Source: Tistlia sp040905785
GTDB taxonomy: Bacteria > Pseudomonadota > Alphaproteobacteria > Kiloniellales > DSM-21159
NCBI RefSeq assembly: GCF_040905785.1
Contig: NZ_JBBDQW010000002.1
Location: 1 to 64,000, forward strand
Direction: 5' to 3'
Length of the DNA stretch: 64,000 nt
The notes below the pieces were generated by a model. The model was not told the origin of the DNA. It searched no databases and saw only the letters and a list, made by a program, of their open reading frames with translations. Within the stretch, counting starts at the first letter, position 1. Every line of letters starts with the position of its first letter. The translations under genes were made by a program, and so were the position numbers. Below, in pieces: positions 9,971-18,607 of this stretch.

Positions 9971-10327
9971 ATGGCTCGCATCAAGCGTGGTACGACGGCG
10001 CACGCCCGTCACAAGAAGGTCGTCAAGCTCGCCAAGGGCTATCGCGGCCGCGGCAAGAACGTCTATCGCGTCGCCATCGAGCGCGTCGAGAAGGCGATGC
10101 AGTACGCCTACCGCGACCGCAAGGTCCGCAAGCGCGACTTCCGCGGCCTGTGGATCCAGCGCATCAACGCGGCGACGCGCGAGGCCGGCATGACCTATTC
10201 GACCTTCATGGACGGTCTCAAGAAGGCCGGCATCGATCTCGACCGCAAGATCCTCGCGGATCTCGCCGTCGCCGAGCCCGAGGCCTTCAAGTCCCTGGTC
10301 GAGCAGGCCCAGGCCGCCCGCGGCTGA
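9971..10327 (+). CDS. rplT: 50S ribosomal protein L20
   Basis: 118 residues, the standard length. It starts MARIKRGTTAHARHKKV and contains the GYRGRGKNVYR and RDFRGLWIQRINA blocks of L20, an early 23S rRNA-binding assembly protein that also represses its own operon in other bacteria. AGGAGG at 9956-9961 is a strong ribosome site. Confidence 0.98.
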   Translation: MARIKRGTTAHARHKKVVKLAKGYRGRGKNVYRVAIERVEKAMQYAYRDRKVRKRDFRGLWIQRINAATREAGMTYSTFMDGLKKAGIDLDRKILADLAVAEPEAFKSLVEQAQAARG

Positions 10328-10363
10328 TTTCGCGGGGCTGACACCGTGCGGGCGGGGCCCCAG

Positions 10364-10390
10364 CCCCCCCCCCCCCCCCCCCACCCCCCC
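10364..10390. repeat. Homopolymer tract: 19 C, one A, 7 C
   Basis: Nineteen consecutive C residues (10364-10382), an A and seven more C residues lie 36 bases after the rplT stop. They follow a possible stem (GGGGCTG at 10334-10340 with CAGCCCC at 10361-10367). Tracts this long are slippage-prone and also assembly-error prone, so the exact length should be treated with caution. Confidence 0.9.
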
Positions 10391-10430
10391 TCAAGGCTCG
10401 TCTCGACCGTCCTTGCCCTCGGCTCGGCGG

Positions 10431-10498
10431 CCGGTTAGACCGCTTCGCGCGGCCCTCGCCGCCGGTCTCGGACCGGAGGGAGGGCGTCGCCTAACCGG
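10431..10498 (+). promoter_or_regulatory. Nested inverted repeats in the pheS leader
   Basis: CCGGTTAG (10431-10438) pairs perfectly with CTAACCGG (10491-10498). Nested inside, AGACCG (10437-10442) pairs with CGGTCT (10463-10468). The outer 3' arm runs into the GGAG (10497-10500) ahead of the pheS ATG at 10511, so the structure could mask ribosome entry. No Phe-rich leader peptide and no T-box are visible. Confidence 0.35.
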
Positions 10499-10510
10499 AG
10501 CGGACTAAGG

Positions 10511-11581
10511 ATGCAGGATCTCGAGGCGCTCGAAGCAGAGCTGTTCGCCGACCTCGAAGCGGCCGGCGACCTGGCGTCGCTGGAGGCGCTGCGCATCGCC
10601 GCGCTGGGCAAGAAGGGCCGGCTGACCGAGCAGATGAAGAGCCTCGGGCAGCTCGACCCTGAGGCGCGCAAGGCGCGCGGCCAGGCGCTCAACGCCGTCA
10701 AGGACCGGCTGCAGTCGGCCCTGGAGTCGCGCAAGGCCGGCTTCGAGGAGGCGGCCCTCGAGGCGCGCCTGGCGACCGAGCGGGTCGACGTCACCCTGCC
10801 GGCCCGCCCGCACGCCATCGGCCACGTCCACCCGATCAGCCAGACCGTCGAGGAGCTGGTCGCGATCTTCGGCGAGATGGGCTTCTCGGTCGCCGAGGGG
10901 CCGCACATCGAGGACGACTTCCACAACTTCGAGGCCCTCAACATCCCGGCCTGGCACCCGGCGCGCCAGGACATGGACACCTTCTACCTGAAGCCCGCCG
11001 CCGACGGCGTGCGGCCGGTGCTGCGCACCCACACCTCGCCGGTGCAGATCCGCACTATGCAGCGCACGACGCCGCCGATCCGGATCATCTGCCCGGGTCG
11101 CACCTTCCGCGCCGACTCCGACGCGACCCACTCGCCGATGTTCCACCAGGTCGAGGGCCTGGTGATCGACGAGAAGACCCACATGGGCCACCTCAAGGGC
11201 ACGCTGATCGAGTTCTGCCGCGCCTTCTTCGGGGTCGACGACCTGCCGGTGCGCTTCCGCGCCAGCTACTTCCCCTTCACCGAGCCCTCGGCCGAGCTCG
11301 ACATCGGCTGCGGCCACCGGGACGGCCAGCTGATCATCGGCGGCGGCCACGACTGGCTCGAGATCCTGGGCAGCGGCATGGTCCATCCGCGGGTGCTGGA
11401 GAACTGCGGCATCGACTCCAGCCGCTACCAGGGCTTCGCCTTCGGCATGGGCATCGAGCGCATCGCCATGCTGAAGTACGGCATCCCGGACCTCCGCACC
11501 TTCTACGACAGCGACCTGCGCTGGCTGCGCCACTATGGCTTCGTGCCGCTGGAAGCGCCTTCGGTCGTGCGAGGCCTCTGA
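10511..11581 (+). CDS. pheS: Phenylalanyl-tRNA synthetase alpha subunit
   Basis: 356 residues, class II synthetase catalytic subunit of the alpha2-beta2 enzyme. The N-terminal coiled-coil (to ~90) precedes motif 2 (the RTFRADSDATHSPMFHQVEG block) and motif 3 (GFAFGMGIERIAML). HVHPISQTVEELV and the PFTEPSAELDI segment are further PheS signatures. One base separates its stop from the pheT ATG, so the two subunits are co-translated. Confidence 0.98.
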   Translation: MQDLEALEAELFADLEAAGDLASLEALRIAALGKKGRLTEQMKSLGQLDPEARKARGQALNAVKDRLQSALESRKAGFEEAALEARLATERVDVTLPARPHAIGHVHPISQTVEELVAIFGEMGFSVAEGPHIEDDFHNFEALNIPAWHPARQDMDTFYLKPAADGVRPVLRTHTSPVQIRTMQRTTPPIRIICPGRTFRADSDATHSPMFHQVEGLVIDEKTHMGHLKGTLIEFCRAFFGVDDLPVRFRASYFPFTEPSAELDIGCGHRDGQLIIGGGHDWLEILGSGMVHPRVLENCGIDSSRYQGFAFGMGIERIAMLKYGIPDLRTFYDSDLRWLRHYGFVPLEAPSVVRGL

Positions 11582-11582
11582 C

Positions 11583-13991
11583 ATGAAGTTCACCCTGAGC
11601 TGGCTGCAGGATCACCTGGAGACCGAGGCCCCGGTCGAGCGGATCTGCGAGACGCTGTCGCTGATCGGACTCGAGGTCGAGAGCCTCGAGGACCGCGGCG
11701 CCGCCTTCGCGCCCTTCACCGTCGCCTACGTCGAGGAGGCGGCACCCCATCCCGACGCCGACCGGCTGCGCGTCTGCCGGCTGCGCACCAAGGACGGGCC
11801 GGTCCAGGTCGTCTGCGGCGCGCCCAACGCGCGCACCGGCATGCTCGGCGTCTTCGCGCCGACCGGGACCCACATCCCCGGCACCGGCCTCGACCTCAAG
11901 GCCGGCGTGATCCGCGGCGTCGAGTCCAACGGCATGCTGGTCTCGGAGCGCGAACTGGGTCTGTCCGAGGACCACGAGGGCATCATCGACCTGACGCCGG
12001 CCGCCGGCGCGGCCGCGCCCGAGGTCGGCACGCCCTTCGCCAGCCTGCTCGGGCTCGACGAGGTCGTCGTCGAGATCGGCGTCACGCCGAACCGCGGCGA
12101 CTGCCTGGGCGTGCGCGGCATCGCCCGCGACCTCGCCGCCGCCGGCCTCGGCCGCCTCAAGCCCTTCGAGCCGGGCCGGGTCGCGGGCGGCTACGCCTCG
12201 CCACTCGCCTGGCGCATCGCCGAGGGCGCCGGCGAGGCCTGCCGCTTCGTCGCCGGCCGGCACTTCCGCGGCCTCAGGAACGGGCCCTCGCCGGCCTGGC
12301 TGCAGCGCCGCCTGACGGCGATCGGGCTGCGGCCGATCTCGGCGCTCGTCGACATCACCAACTACGTCACCTTCGACCTCGGCCGGCCGCTGCACGTCTT
12401 CGACGCGGCCAAGCTCGCGGGCGACCCGACCATGCGCTTCGCGCGCGCCGGCGAGGAGATCCTGGCGCTCGACGGCCGCAGCTACGCGCTCGATGCCGAG
12501 ACCCTGGTGATCGCCGACGAGACGGGCCCGCAGGGCATCGCCGGCATCATGGGCGGCGAGCTCTCCGGCTGCACCGAGGCGACCACCGAGGTGTTCCTGG
12601 AGGTCGCGCTCTTCGACCCCATCGAGGTCGCCTTCGCCGGCCGCCGCCTAGGCATCCATTCCGACGCGCGCTACCGCTTCGAGCGCGGCCTCGACCCGGA
12701 GTCCGGCAACTGGGGTCCCGAGGTCGCGGCCCGCCTGATCCTGGAACTCTGTGGCGGCGAGGCCTCCGAGGTGGTCAGCGCGGGGCGGGTCCCCGACACC
12801 CGCCGCTCCGTGCCCCTGCGCAAGGACCGCTGCGCGACCCTGGGCGGCGTGCCGGTGCCCGACGGCGAGCAGGTCCGCATCCTGCAGGACCTCGGCTTCG
12901 AGATCACCGACCGCGGCGACGACCTGGAGGCCCAGGTGCCGTCCTGGCGCAACGACGTCGAGGGCGAGGCCTGCCTGGTCGAGGAGGTGCTGCGCCTGCA
13001 CGGCTACGAGCACCTGCCGACCTCCTCGCTAACCCTCGACACGGCGATGCCGCTGCCGGCGCTCTCGACCCGCCAGCGCCGCGCCGCGGCGGCGCGCACC
13101 GCGCTCTGCTGGAGCGGCCTGGAGGAGTGCGTGACTTTCTCCTTCGTCGCCGAGCGCCACGCCCGCCTGTTCGGCTGGAGCGAGGAGGCCCTGCGCCTCG
13201 ACAACCCGATCTCGGCCGAGCTCGACGTCATGCGCCCCTCGGTGCTGATCGCGCTGATCGAGGCGGCGGCACGCAACGCCGACCGCGGCTTCGGCGACCT
13301 CGGCCTGTTCGAGGTCGGCCCAGCCTACGAGACCGCCGCGCCCGACGGCCAGCGCCAGGTCGCCGGCGCCCTGCGCGTCGGCCACAGCGGCCCGCGCCAC
13401 TGGGCCGTCGAGCGCCGCCCGGTCGACGCCTTCGACGCCAAGGCCGACGCCCTCAGGGTGCTGGAGGCGGCCGGCGCCCCGGTCGACAACCTGCAGGTCT
13501 CGACCGATGCGCCCGGCTGGTACCATCCCGGCCAGTCCGGCTGCCTGCGCCTCGGCCCCAAGGTCCTGGCCCGCTTCGGCGCCCTGCACCCGCGCGTGCT
13601 CGCGGCCTTCGACCTCAAGGGACCGGCGGTCGCCACCGAGATCTTCCTGGAAGCCGTTCCCGAGCCGAAGCGCAAGGGCACGGCGCGCCCGGCCGCCGAC
13701 CTCTCGCCCTTCATGGCGGTCGAGCGCGACTTCGCCTTCGTCGTCGACCTCGAGGTGCCGGCCGAGAAGCTGGTGCGCGCGGCCCGCGGCGCCGACAAGG
13801 CGTTGATCTCGCAGGTCGCGCTGTTCGACGACTACCGCGGCAAGGGCCTGCCGGAGGGCAAGAAGTCGCTCGCCCTGGCGGTCACCCTGCAGCCGCGCGA
13901 GAAGACCCTGACCGAGCCCGACCTGGAAGCGGTCTCTGCGAAGATCGTCGCGGCGGTCGAGAAGGCGACCGGCGGCACGCTGCGGGGGTAG
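11583..13991 (+). CDS. pheT: Phenylalanyl-tRNA synthetase beta subunit
   Basis: 802 residues. It begins MKFTLSWLQDHLETE and carries the N-terminal tRNA-binding (EMAP-like) domain with VVCGAPNAR, a B3/B4 editing domain (ISALVDITNYV), B5 domains and a C-terminal ferredoxin-like anticodon-binding domain (SPFMAVERDFAFV). The ATG at 11583 is chosen over an upstream in-frame start because it matches the family N-terminus exactly. It forms the Phe-tRNA ligase with PheS. Confidence 0.98.
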   Translation: MKFTLSWLQDHLETEAPVERICETLSLIGLEVESLEDRGAAFAPFTVAYVEEAAPHPDADRLRVCRLRTKDGPVQVVCGAPNARTGMLGVFAPTGTHIPGTGLDLKAGVIRGVESNGMLVSERELGLSEDHEGIIDLTPAAGAAAPEVGTPFASLLGLDEVVVEIGVTPNRGDCLGVRGIARDLAAAGLGRLKPFEPGRVAGGYASPLAWRIAEGAGEACRFVAGRHFRGLRNGPSPAWLQRRLTAIGLRPISALVDITNYVTFDLGRPLHVFDAAKLAGDPTMRFARAGEEILALDGRSYALDAETLVIADETGPQGIAGIMGGELSGCTEATTEVFLEVALFDPIEVAFAGRRLGIHSDARYRFERGLDPESGNWGPEVAARLILELCGGEASEVVSAGRVPDTRRSVPLRKDRCATLGGVPVPDGEQVRILQDLGFEITDRGDDLEAQVPSWRNDVEGEACLVEEVLRLHGYEHLPTSSLTLDTAMPLPALSTRQRRAAAARTALCWSGLEECVTFSFVAERHARLFGWSEEALRLDNPISAELDVMRPSVLIALIEAAARNADRGFGDLGLFEVGPAYETAAPDGQRQVAGALRVGHSGPRHWAVERRPVDAFDAKADALRVLEAAGAPVDNLQVSTDAPGWYHPGQSGCLRLGPKVLARFGALHPRVLAAFDLKGPAVATEIFLEAVPEPKRKGTARPAADLSPFMAVERDFAFVVDLEVPAEKLVRAARGADKALISQVALFDDYRGKGLPEGKKSLALAVTLQPREKTLTEPDLEAVSAKIVAAVEKATGGTLRG

Positions 13992-14057
13992 GTGCCGCCG
14001 CTCCACGAGGTCAGGTCGTCAGGCGAGAGGCGAAGGATCCGGCTCCCACGCTTGCAT

Positions 14058-14136
14058 GGTTCGACAGGCTCACCATGAAGCGACGGCACGTATAGCGCAG
14101 GCGTCAGGTCGCGCTTCATGGTGAGCTTGCCGAACC
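14058..14136. repeat. Imperfect 25-bp inverted repeat after pheT
   Basis: The arms 14058-14082 and 14112-14136 match at 23 of 25 positions, with a 29-base loop, in the gap between convergent pheT and the SIMPL gene. The arm (a TTCGACAGGCTCACCATGA core) resembles dispersed intergenic palindromes common in alphaproteobacterial genomes (from memory). It could act as a two-way terminator or be a REP-like mobile repeat. Only this copy is seen in the window. Confidence 0.75.
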
Positions 14137-14187
14137 AGAAGCGCGAGCCTGCGCTGCAGGACGGGAGGTGGCAGGCCCCGCGCCCGC

Positions 14188-14940
14188 TCAGTCGACCAGC
14201 AGGTATTCCATGCTGGTGACCACGCGCAGCTTCTTGACCGGCTGCTTGGGCTCGTAGGCGCCGGGGTAGTCGTCGCGCGGCAGGATCTGGAACAGGCCCT
14301 GGTTGGCGCGTCGGATCGGGCCGACCTCGGAGCCGGCGTCGCGGGCGAACTGCTCGGCGGCCTCGCGGGCGCTGGCGGTCGCCTCGGCGATCATCTCCGG
14401 CTTGACGTCGTTGAGGCGGGTGAAGAGGTAGACCGGGCCGCTGATCGGCTGGTTCTCGCTCGACAGCACGACGCCGGCGTCGACCAGGCGGCCGACGTTC
14501 TGGGCGGCGGCGGCGACCTTGGCGATGTCGCCGGAGCGGACCAGCAGGCTCTGGGCCAGGATGTAGCGGCTCTCGACCGGCCCGCTGCGGTACTGCTGGG
14601 CCAGCAGGTCGGTGACCTGGTAGTCCTCGACCACGACCTCCTGCTCGGCGAAGCCGGCCTCGGCCAGGAAGGCGCGGACCTGGCCGGCGTCGGCCTGCAG
14701 GCGGGCCTGCGCGGCGTTGAGGTCGTCGTCGGTGGCGACGAAGCGCAGCGACCAGAGCGCGAGATCCGCCTCGACCTCGCGCTCGGCCAGGCCCTTGACC
14801 GAGACGCTGCGCTCGCCGCTGCGGAAGTCCTGGAGACCCTGGGCGACCAGCCAGCCGAAGGCGGCGAGGCCGAGGGCGACGAAAAGGCCCGCGAAGAAGA
14901 TGTGCGGGCCGGCCGGGACGCGCTGCTTGCCGTCGCTCAT
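14188..14940 (-). CDS. SIMPL-domain (DUF541) membrane-anchored protein
   Basis: 250 residues. One N-terminal TM helix (about 13-34) anchors a periplasmic SIMPL/DUF541 domain; the typical pattern is SVSVKGLAEREVEADLALW near residue 45, EVVVEDYQVTD, and the C-terminal ASAREAAEQFARDAG helix. Family members (such as BP26 and YggE) form oligomeric rings of unclear role, sometimes linked to oxidative stress. It is a single gene transcribed away from lepA, from a shared 218-bp divergent gap. Confidence 0.85.
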   Translation of the reverse strand: MSDGKQRVPAGPHIFFAGLFVALGLAAFGWLVAQGLQDFRSGERSVSVKGLAEREVEADLALWSLRFVATDDDLNAAQARLQADAGQVRAFLAEAGFAEQEVVVEDYQVTDLLAQQYRSGPVESRYILAQSLLVRSGDIAKVAAAAQNVGRLVDAGVVLSSENQPISGPVYLFTRLNDVKPEMIAEATASAREAAEQFARDAGSEVGPIRRANQGLFQILPRDDYPGAYEPKQPVKKLRVVTSMEYLLVD

Positions 14941-15051
14941 GGGGCGCTCGCTGTCGCTGATGGGGCGGGATCATAGCCTGGATTGCAGCCGGGCCGTGAC
15001 CGCGATCTTCGCCGGCGGCCGCGAGGCCCGGCCGCCGCCCTCCCGCAGGCA

Positions 15052-15080
15052 TTGCGGCGGCCGGGCCGCCCGCCTATGTT
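15052..15080 (+). promoter_or_regulatory. Sigma70-like promoter for lepA
   Basis: TTGCGG (15052-15057), a 17-base spacer and TATGTT (15075-15080) lie about 80 bases upstream of the lepA ATG. Confidence 0.45.
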
Positions 15081-15158
15081 GCGCCTGCGTTCCGCGCGGC
15101 CCCAGGGGCCGGCGCCGCCTTCCCGTTCCCCGGACTCCCGTCCCAGCAAAGCGTCTCG

Positions 15159-16961
15159 ATGACCGACCTCTCGCACATCCGCAACTTCGCCATCATCGCC
15201 CACATCGACCACGGCAAGTCGACCCTGGCCGACCGCATGATCCAGCTCTGCGGCGGGCTGACCCAGCGCGAGATGAAGGAGCAGGTGCTCGACTCCATGG
15301 AGCTGGAGCGCGAGCGCGGCATCACGATCAAGGCGCAGACCGTGCGGCTCAAGTTCGAGTCGGCCGACGGCAAGGTCTACACGCTGAACATGATCGATAC
15401 GCCCGGTCACGTCGACTTCTCCTACGAGGTCAGCCGGTCGATGAAGGCCTGCGAGGGCTCGATCCTGCTGGTCGACGCCAGCCAGGGCGTCGAGGCGCAG
15501 ACCCTGGCCAACGTCTACCTGGCCCTGGAGCACGACCACGAGATCGTGCCGGTGCTCAACAAGATCGACCTGCCGGCCTCCGAGCCGCTGCGCGTCATGG
15601 AGCAGATCGAGGAGGTCATCGGCCTCGACACGACCGACGCCCTGATGATCTCGGCCAAGACCGGCAAGGGCGTCGCCGAGGTGCTGGAGGCAATCGTCAA
15701 GCGCCTGCCGCCGCCGATCGGCGACGCCGAGGCGCCGCTCAAGGCCCTGATCGTCGACTCCTGGTACGATTCCTATCTCGGCGTCGTAACGCTGATCCGG
15801 GTCATGGACGGCCGCATCAAGGCCGGTACCAAGATCCGCATGCTCGGCACCCGCGCCGTCCACGACGTCACCGAGGTCGGCATCTTCGGGCCGGCGCGCC
15901 GCAAGGTCGAGGCGCTGGGCCCGGGCGAGCTCGGCTACGTGATCTCCGGCGTCAAGGACATCGCCGACGCCAAGGTCGGCGACACCGTGACCGACGAGCG
16001 CCGCCAGTGCGACGCGGCGCTGGCCGGCTTCAAGCCCTCGATCCCGGTCGTCTTTTGCGGCCTCTTCGCCGCCGACACCGCCGAGTACGAGGACCTGCGC
16101 GATTCCCTGGGCAAGCTGGCGCTCAACGATTCCTCCTTCGTCTTCGAGCCCGAGGTCAGCCCGGCGCTCGGCTTCGGCTTCCGCTGCGGCTTCCTGGGCA
16201 TGCTGCACCTGGAGATCGTCCAGGAGCGCCTGGAGCGGGAGTTCGACCTCGACCTGATCACCACGGCGCCCTCGGTGGTCTACGACATCCACCTGCGCGA
16301 CGGCACGCTGCTGAAGCTGCACAACCCCAGCGACATGCCCGACCCGACGCGCATCGAGTCGATCGAGGAGCCCTGGATCAAGTCGACGATCCTGGTGCCC
16401 GACGAGTTCCTGGGCGCCGTGCTGAAGCTGTGCGAGGAGAAGCGCGGCATCCAGCAGGAGCTGACCTACGCCGGCAGCCGCGCCATGGTCGTCTACGAGC
16501 TGCCGCTCAACGAGGTCGTCTTCGACTTCTACGACCGCCTGAAGTCGGTGACCCGCGGTTACGCCTCCTTCGACTACCACCTGATCGGCTACCGCGAGGG
16601 CGACCTGGTCAAGGTCGCGATCCTGGTCAACGCCGAGCCGGTCGACGCGCTCTCGCTGATCGTCCACCGCGGCCAGTCCGAGGCGCGCGGCCGCGCGCTC
16701 TGCGCCAAGCTGAAGGACCTGATTCCGCGCCAGCTGTTCAAGATCGCCATCCAGGCGGCGATCGGCGGCAAGGTCATCGCTCGCGAGACCGTCTCGGCGC
16801 TGCGCAAGGACGTCACCGCCAAGTGCTACGGCGGCGACGCCACCCGAAAGCGCAAGCTGCTGGAGAAGCAGAAGGCCGGCAAGAAGCGGATGCGCCAGTT
16901 CGGCAACGTCGAGATCCCGCAGTCGGCCTTCCTGGCGGCGCTCAAGATGGACGGCGACTGA
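15159..16961 (+). CDS. lepA: Elongation factor 4 (LepA)
   Basis: 600 residues, full length. The G domain shows AHIDHGKSTLADR (G1), the DTPGHVDF G3 motif and NKIDLP (G4), followed by the LepA-specific C-terminal domain (ending KAGKKRMRQFGNVEIPQ-like). It is a ribosome-associated GTPase implicated in back-translocation or in 30S assembly under stress. It is a stand-alone gene; the usual lepB partner is absent. Confidence 0.98.
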   Translation: MTDLSHIRNFAIIAHIDHGKSTLADRMIQLCGGLTQREMKEQVLDSMELERERGITIKAQTVRLKFESADGKVYTLNMIDTPGHVDFSYEVSRSMKACEGSILLVDASQGVEAQTLANVYLALEHDHEIVPVLNKIDLPASEPLRVMEQIEEVIGLDTTDALMISAKTGKGVAEVLEAIVKRLPPPIGDAEAPLKALIVDSWYDSYLGVVTLIRVMDGRIKAGTKIRMLGTRAVHDVTEVGIFGPARRKVEALGPGELGYVISGVKDIADAKVGDTVTDERRQCDAALAGFKPSIPVVFCGLFAADTAEYEDLRDSLGKLALNDSSFVFEPEVSPALGFGFRCGFLGMLHLEIVQERLEREFDLDLITTAPSVVYDIHLRDGTLLKLHNPSDMPDPTRIESIEEPWIKSTILVPDEFLGAVLKLCEEKRGIQQELTYAGSRAMVVYELPLNEVVFDFYDRLKSVTRGYASFDYHLIGYREGDLVKVAILVNAEPVDALSLIVHRGQSEARGRALCAKLKDLIPRQLFKIAIQAAIGGKVIARETVSALRKDVTAKCYGGDATRKRKLLEKQKAGKKRMRQFGNVEIPQSAFLAALKMDGD

Positions 16962-16971
16962 GCCTCGCCTT

Positions 16972-17292
16972 CTACCGTCTGCTGAAATGCGAGTCGCGCC
17001 GGCCGCCGCCGCGGCGCCCGAGCAGCAGCAGGACCAGGCCGGGCAGGCCGAGAACCAGCACCGCCGGCTGTAGCAGCACCCAGAACAGGCCGTCCCACAG
17101 CGGCTGCCAGACGTGGCGCTCGAGCACGGCCTGGACCAGGTTCAGACTCGGCCGGTCGATCTGCGCCCACAGCGCGCCCAGCTCCGAGAGCCGGAAGCGG
17201 CCGGTCGTCGACCAGGCCAGCAGGTCGACGGCCAGGGCGGCGAGCGCCGCGATCAGCAGGAGGTACCCCAGAAGGCGTGCCAGCAAACGCAT
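16972..17292 (-). CDS. Small membrane protein of unknown function
   Basis: 106 residues from the ATG at 17292 (a TTG four codons upstream is an alternative). Two hydrophobic segments (about residues 3-24 and 65-92) flank a loop with WSTTGRFRLSELG; the C-terminus GRRGGGRRDSHFSRR is strongly basic, suggesting it stays in the cytoplasm. It is convergent with lepA, 10 bases between stops. I do not recognise the family; the coding call rests on the plausible membrane pattern. Confidence 0.6.
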   Translation of the reverse strand: MRLLARLLGYLLLIAALAALAVDLLAWSTTGRFRLSELGALWAQIDRPSLNLVQAVLERHVWQPLWDGLFWVLLQPAVLVLGLPGLVLLLLGRRGGGRRDSHFSRR

Positions 17293-17379
17293 GGGTTTCG
17301 GCAATACGCCCCTTTTTCGCTCGCATCAAGGGTGCTGCTGCCGCCGGCGCGCTGGCGGCAGGTCCCGCGTCGCGCAGCG

Positions 17380-17408
17380 TTGCAACCCGCGACGAGCTTC
17401 GCTAGGTT
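17380..17408 (+). promoter_or_regulatory. Promoter of the tRNA-Ser gene
   Basis: TTGCAA (17380-17385), a 17-base spacer and TAGGTT (17403-17408) end 28 bases before the mature tRNA 5' end, a normal distance for a tRNA transcription unit. Confidence 0.55.
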
Positions 17409-17436
17409 CCGGCCGCCCCAGGGCGGTCCTGCAGGG

Positions 17437-17526
17437 GGTGAGGTGGCCGAGTGGTTGAAGGCGCACGCCTGGAACGCGTGTAAGGGTGCAAGCCCTTCGT
17501 GGGTTCGAATCCCACCCTCACCGCCA
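17437..17526 (+). tRNA. tRNA-Ser (anticodon GGA)
   Basis: 90 bases including an encoded CCA. The acceptor GGTGAGG pairs with CCTCACC, the discriminator is G, the anticodon stem CACGC/GCGTG holds the loop CTGGAAC (anticodon GGA), the variable arm is long (TAAGGGTGCAAGCCCTT), and the T arm has GGTTCGAATCC. The long variable arm confirms a class II serine tRNA reading UCC/UCU. Confidence 0.98.
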
Positions 17527-17775
17527 TCCGTAGGTTCGCGGCGCAGCATTTTCCGGATCGAGCTAGAGTTTCTGGGGTGCTCGTTTCAGGGGTCCTCGGC
17601 CTCGAGCAGCGCGCATGCCGTCGCGGGTCTGCTCCAGGCGGTACAGACGACTCCGCTCCGTCCTGCCTACGAGACGCTCCCCGCCGGCATGAGTTCCGCC
17701 GGGCCGGGCCGCTTGCCCGGCTCGGCTTCGGCGCCCTGCGGTGCTAGGCTGCGGGCCGGAATCCGAGGAGGCGTC

Positions 17776-18558
17776 ATGACGGAGCGAAGGCCGGCGAGCC
17801 TGGCCGAGGTCGACCTGGGGCAGCGGCTCGACAAGCGCCGCTATCACGAGCGCAAGGACGCCCTGAAGCAGCGCCTGCGCGCGCTTCAGCTGGCCTACTG
17901 GAGCCAGGACCGGGCCGCCGTCCTGGTCTTCGAGGGCTGGGACGCCGCCGGCAAGGGCGGCACGATCCGGCGCCTGGCCGCGCAGCTCGACCCGCGCGGC
18001 TTCGCGGTCTGGTCGGTCGGGGCGCCGAACGGCGACGAGCTGCGCCAGCATTACCTGCAGCGCTTCTGGACGCGCCTGCCGGAGGACCGCGAGATCGCCG
18101 CCTTCGACCGCTCCTGGTACGGCCGCGTCCTGGTCGAACGGGTCGAGCAGCTGACCGCCCCGGCCGACTGGCGCCGCGCCTACCAGGAGATCAACGCCTT
18201 CGAGGCGCTGCTGACCGCCGACGGAACGCGCGTCGTGAAGCTGTTTATGCACATCTCGCTCGAGGAGCAGAAGCGCCGGCTCCAGGCGCGCCTGGAGGAT
18301 CCGCTCAAGCACTGGAAGCTGGCGCCGGAGGACTTCCGCAACCTCGAGCTGCGCGATGCCTATGCCGCCGCCATCGATGACATGCTGGCGCAGACTTCGA
18401 CGGCCGACTCGCCCTGGCACCTGATCGCCGCCGAGGACAAGCGCTTCGGGCGCATCGCCGCGCTGGAGGCGGTGGCCGAGGCGCTGGCGGAGGGTGTCGA
18501 CCTGACGCCGCAGCCGGTCGACCCGGCGATCCGGGATCTGGCGCGCAGGCTGCTGTAG
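17776..18558 (+). CDS. PPK2-family polyphosphate kinase
   Basis: 260 residues, the size of single-domain PPK2 enzymes, which move phosphate between polyphosphate and (d)NDPs or NMPs. The Walker A motif FEGWDAAGKGG is near residue 52, with the lid/Walker B segment FDRSWYGRVLVERVE near residue 114 and the C-terminal HLIAAEDKRFGR block. A GAGGAG ribosome site (17765-17770) fixes the ATG. The exact class (ADP- or AMP-using) cannot be read safely. It is followed 49 bases later by the YgjP-type peptidase gene. Confidence 0.9.
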   Translation: MTERRPASLAEVDLGQRLDKRRYHERKDALKQRLRALQLAYWSQDRAAVLVFEGWDAAGKGGTIRRLAAQLDPRGFAVWSVGAPNGDELRQHYLQRFWTRLPEDREIAAFDRSWYGRVLVERVEQLTAPADWRRAYQEINAFEALLTADGTRVVKLFMHISLEEQKRRLQARLEDPLKHWKLAPEDFRNLELRDAYAAAIDDMLAQTSTADSPWHLIAAEDKRFGRIAALEAVAEALAEGVDLTPQPVDPAIRDLARRLL

Positions 18559-18607
18559 CAAGCTCCGTGGTTGCCGCGACGCCGCGGCTCTGGCTAGCCT
18601 CTGCCCC

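Noticed and set aside
17253..17549. Minus-strand frame over the tRNA-Ser gene
   Set aside because: A well-known artefact of translating the complement of serine tRNA genes.
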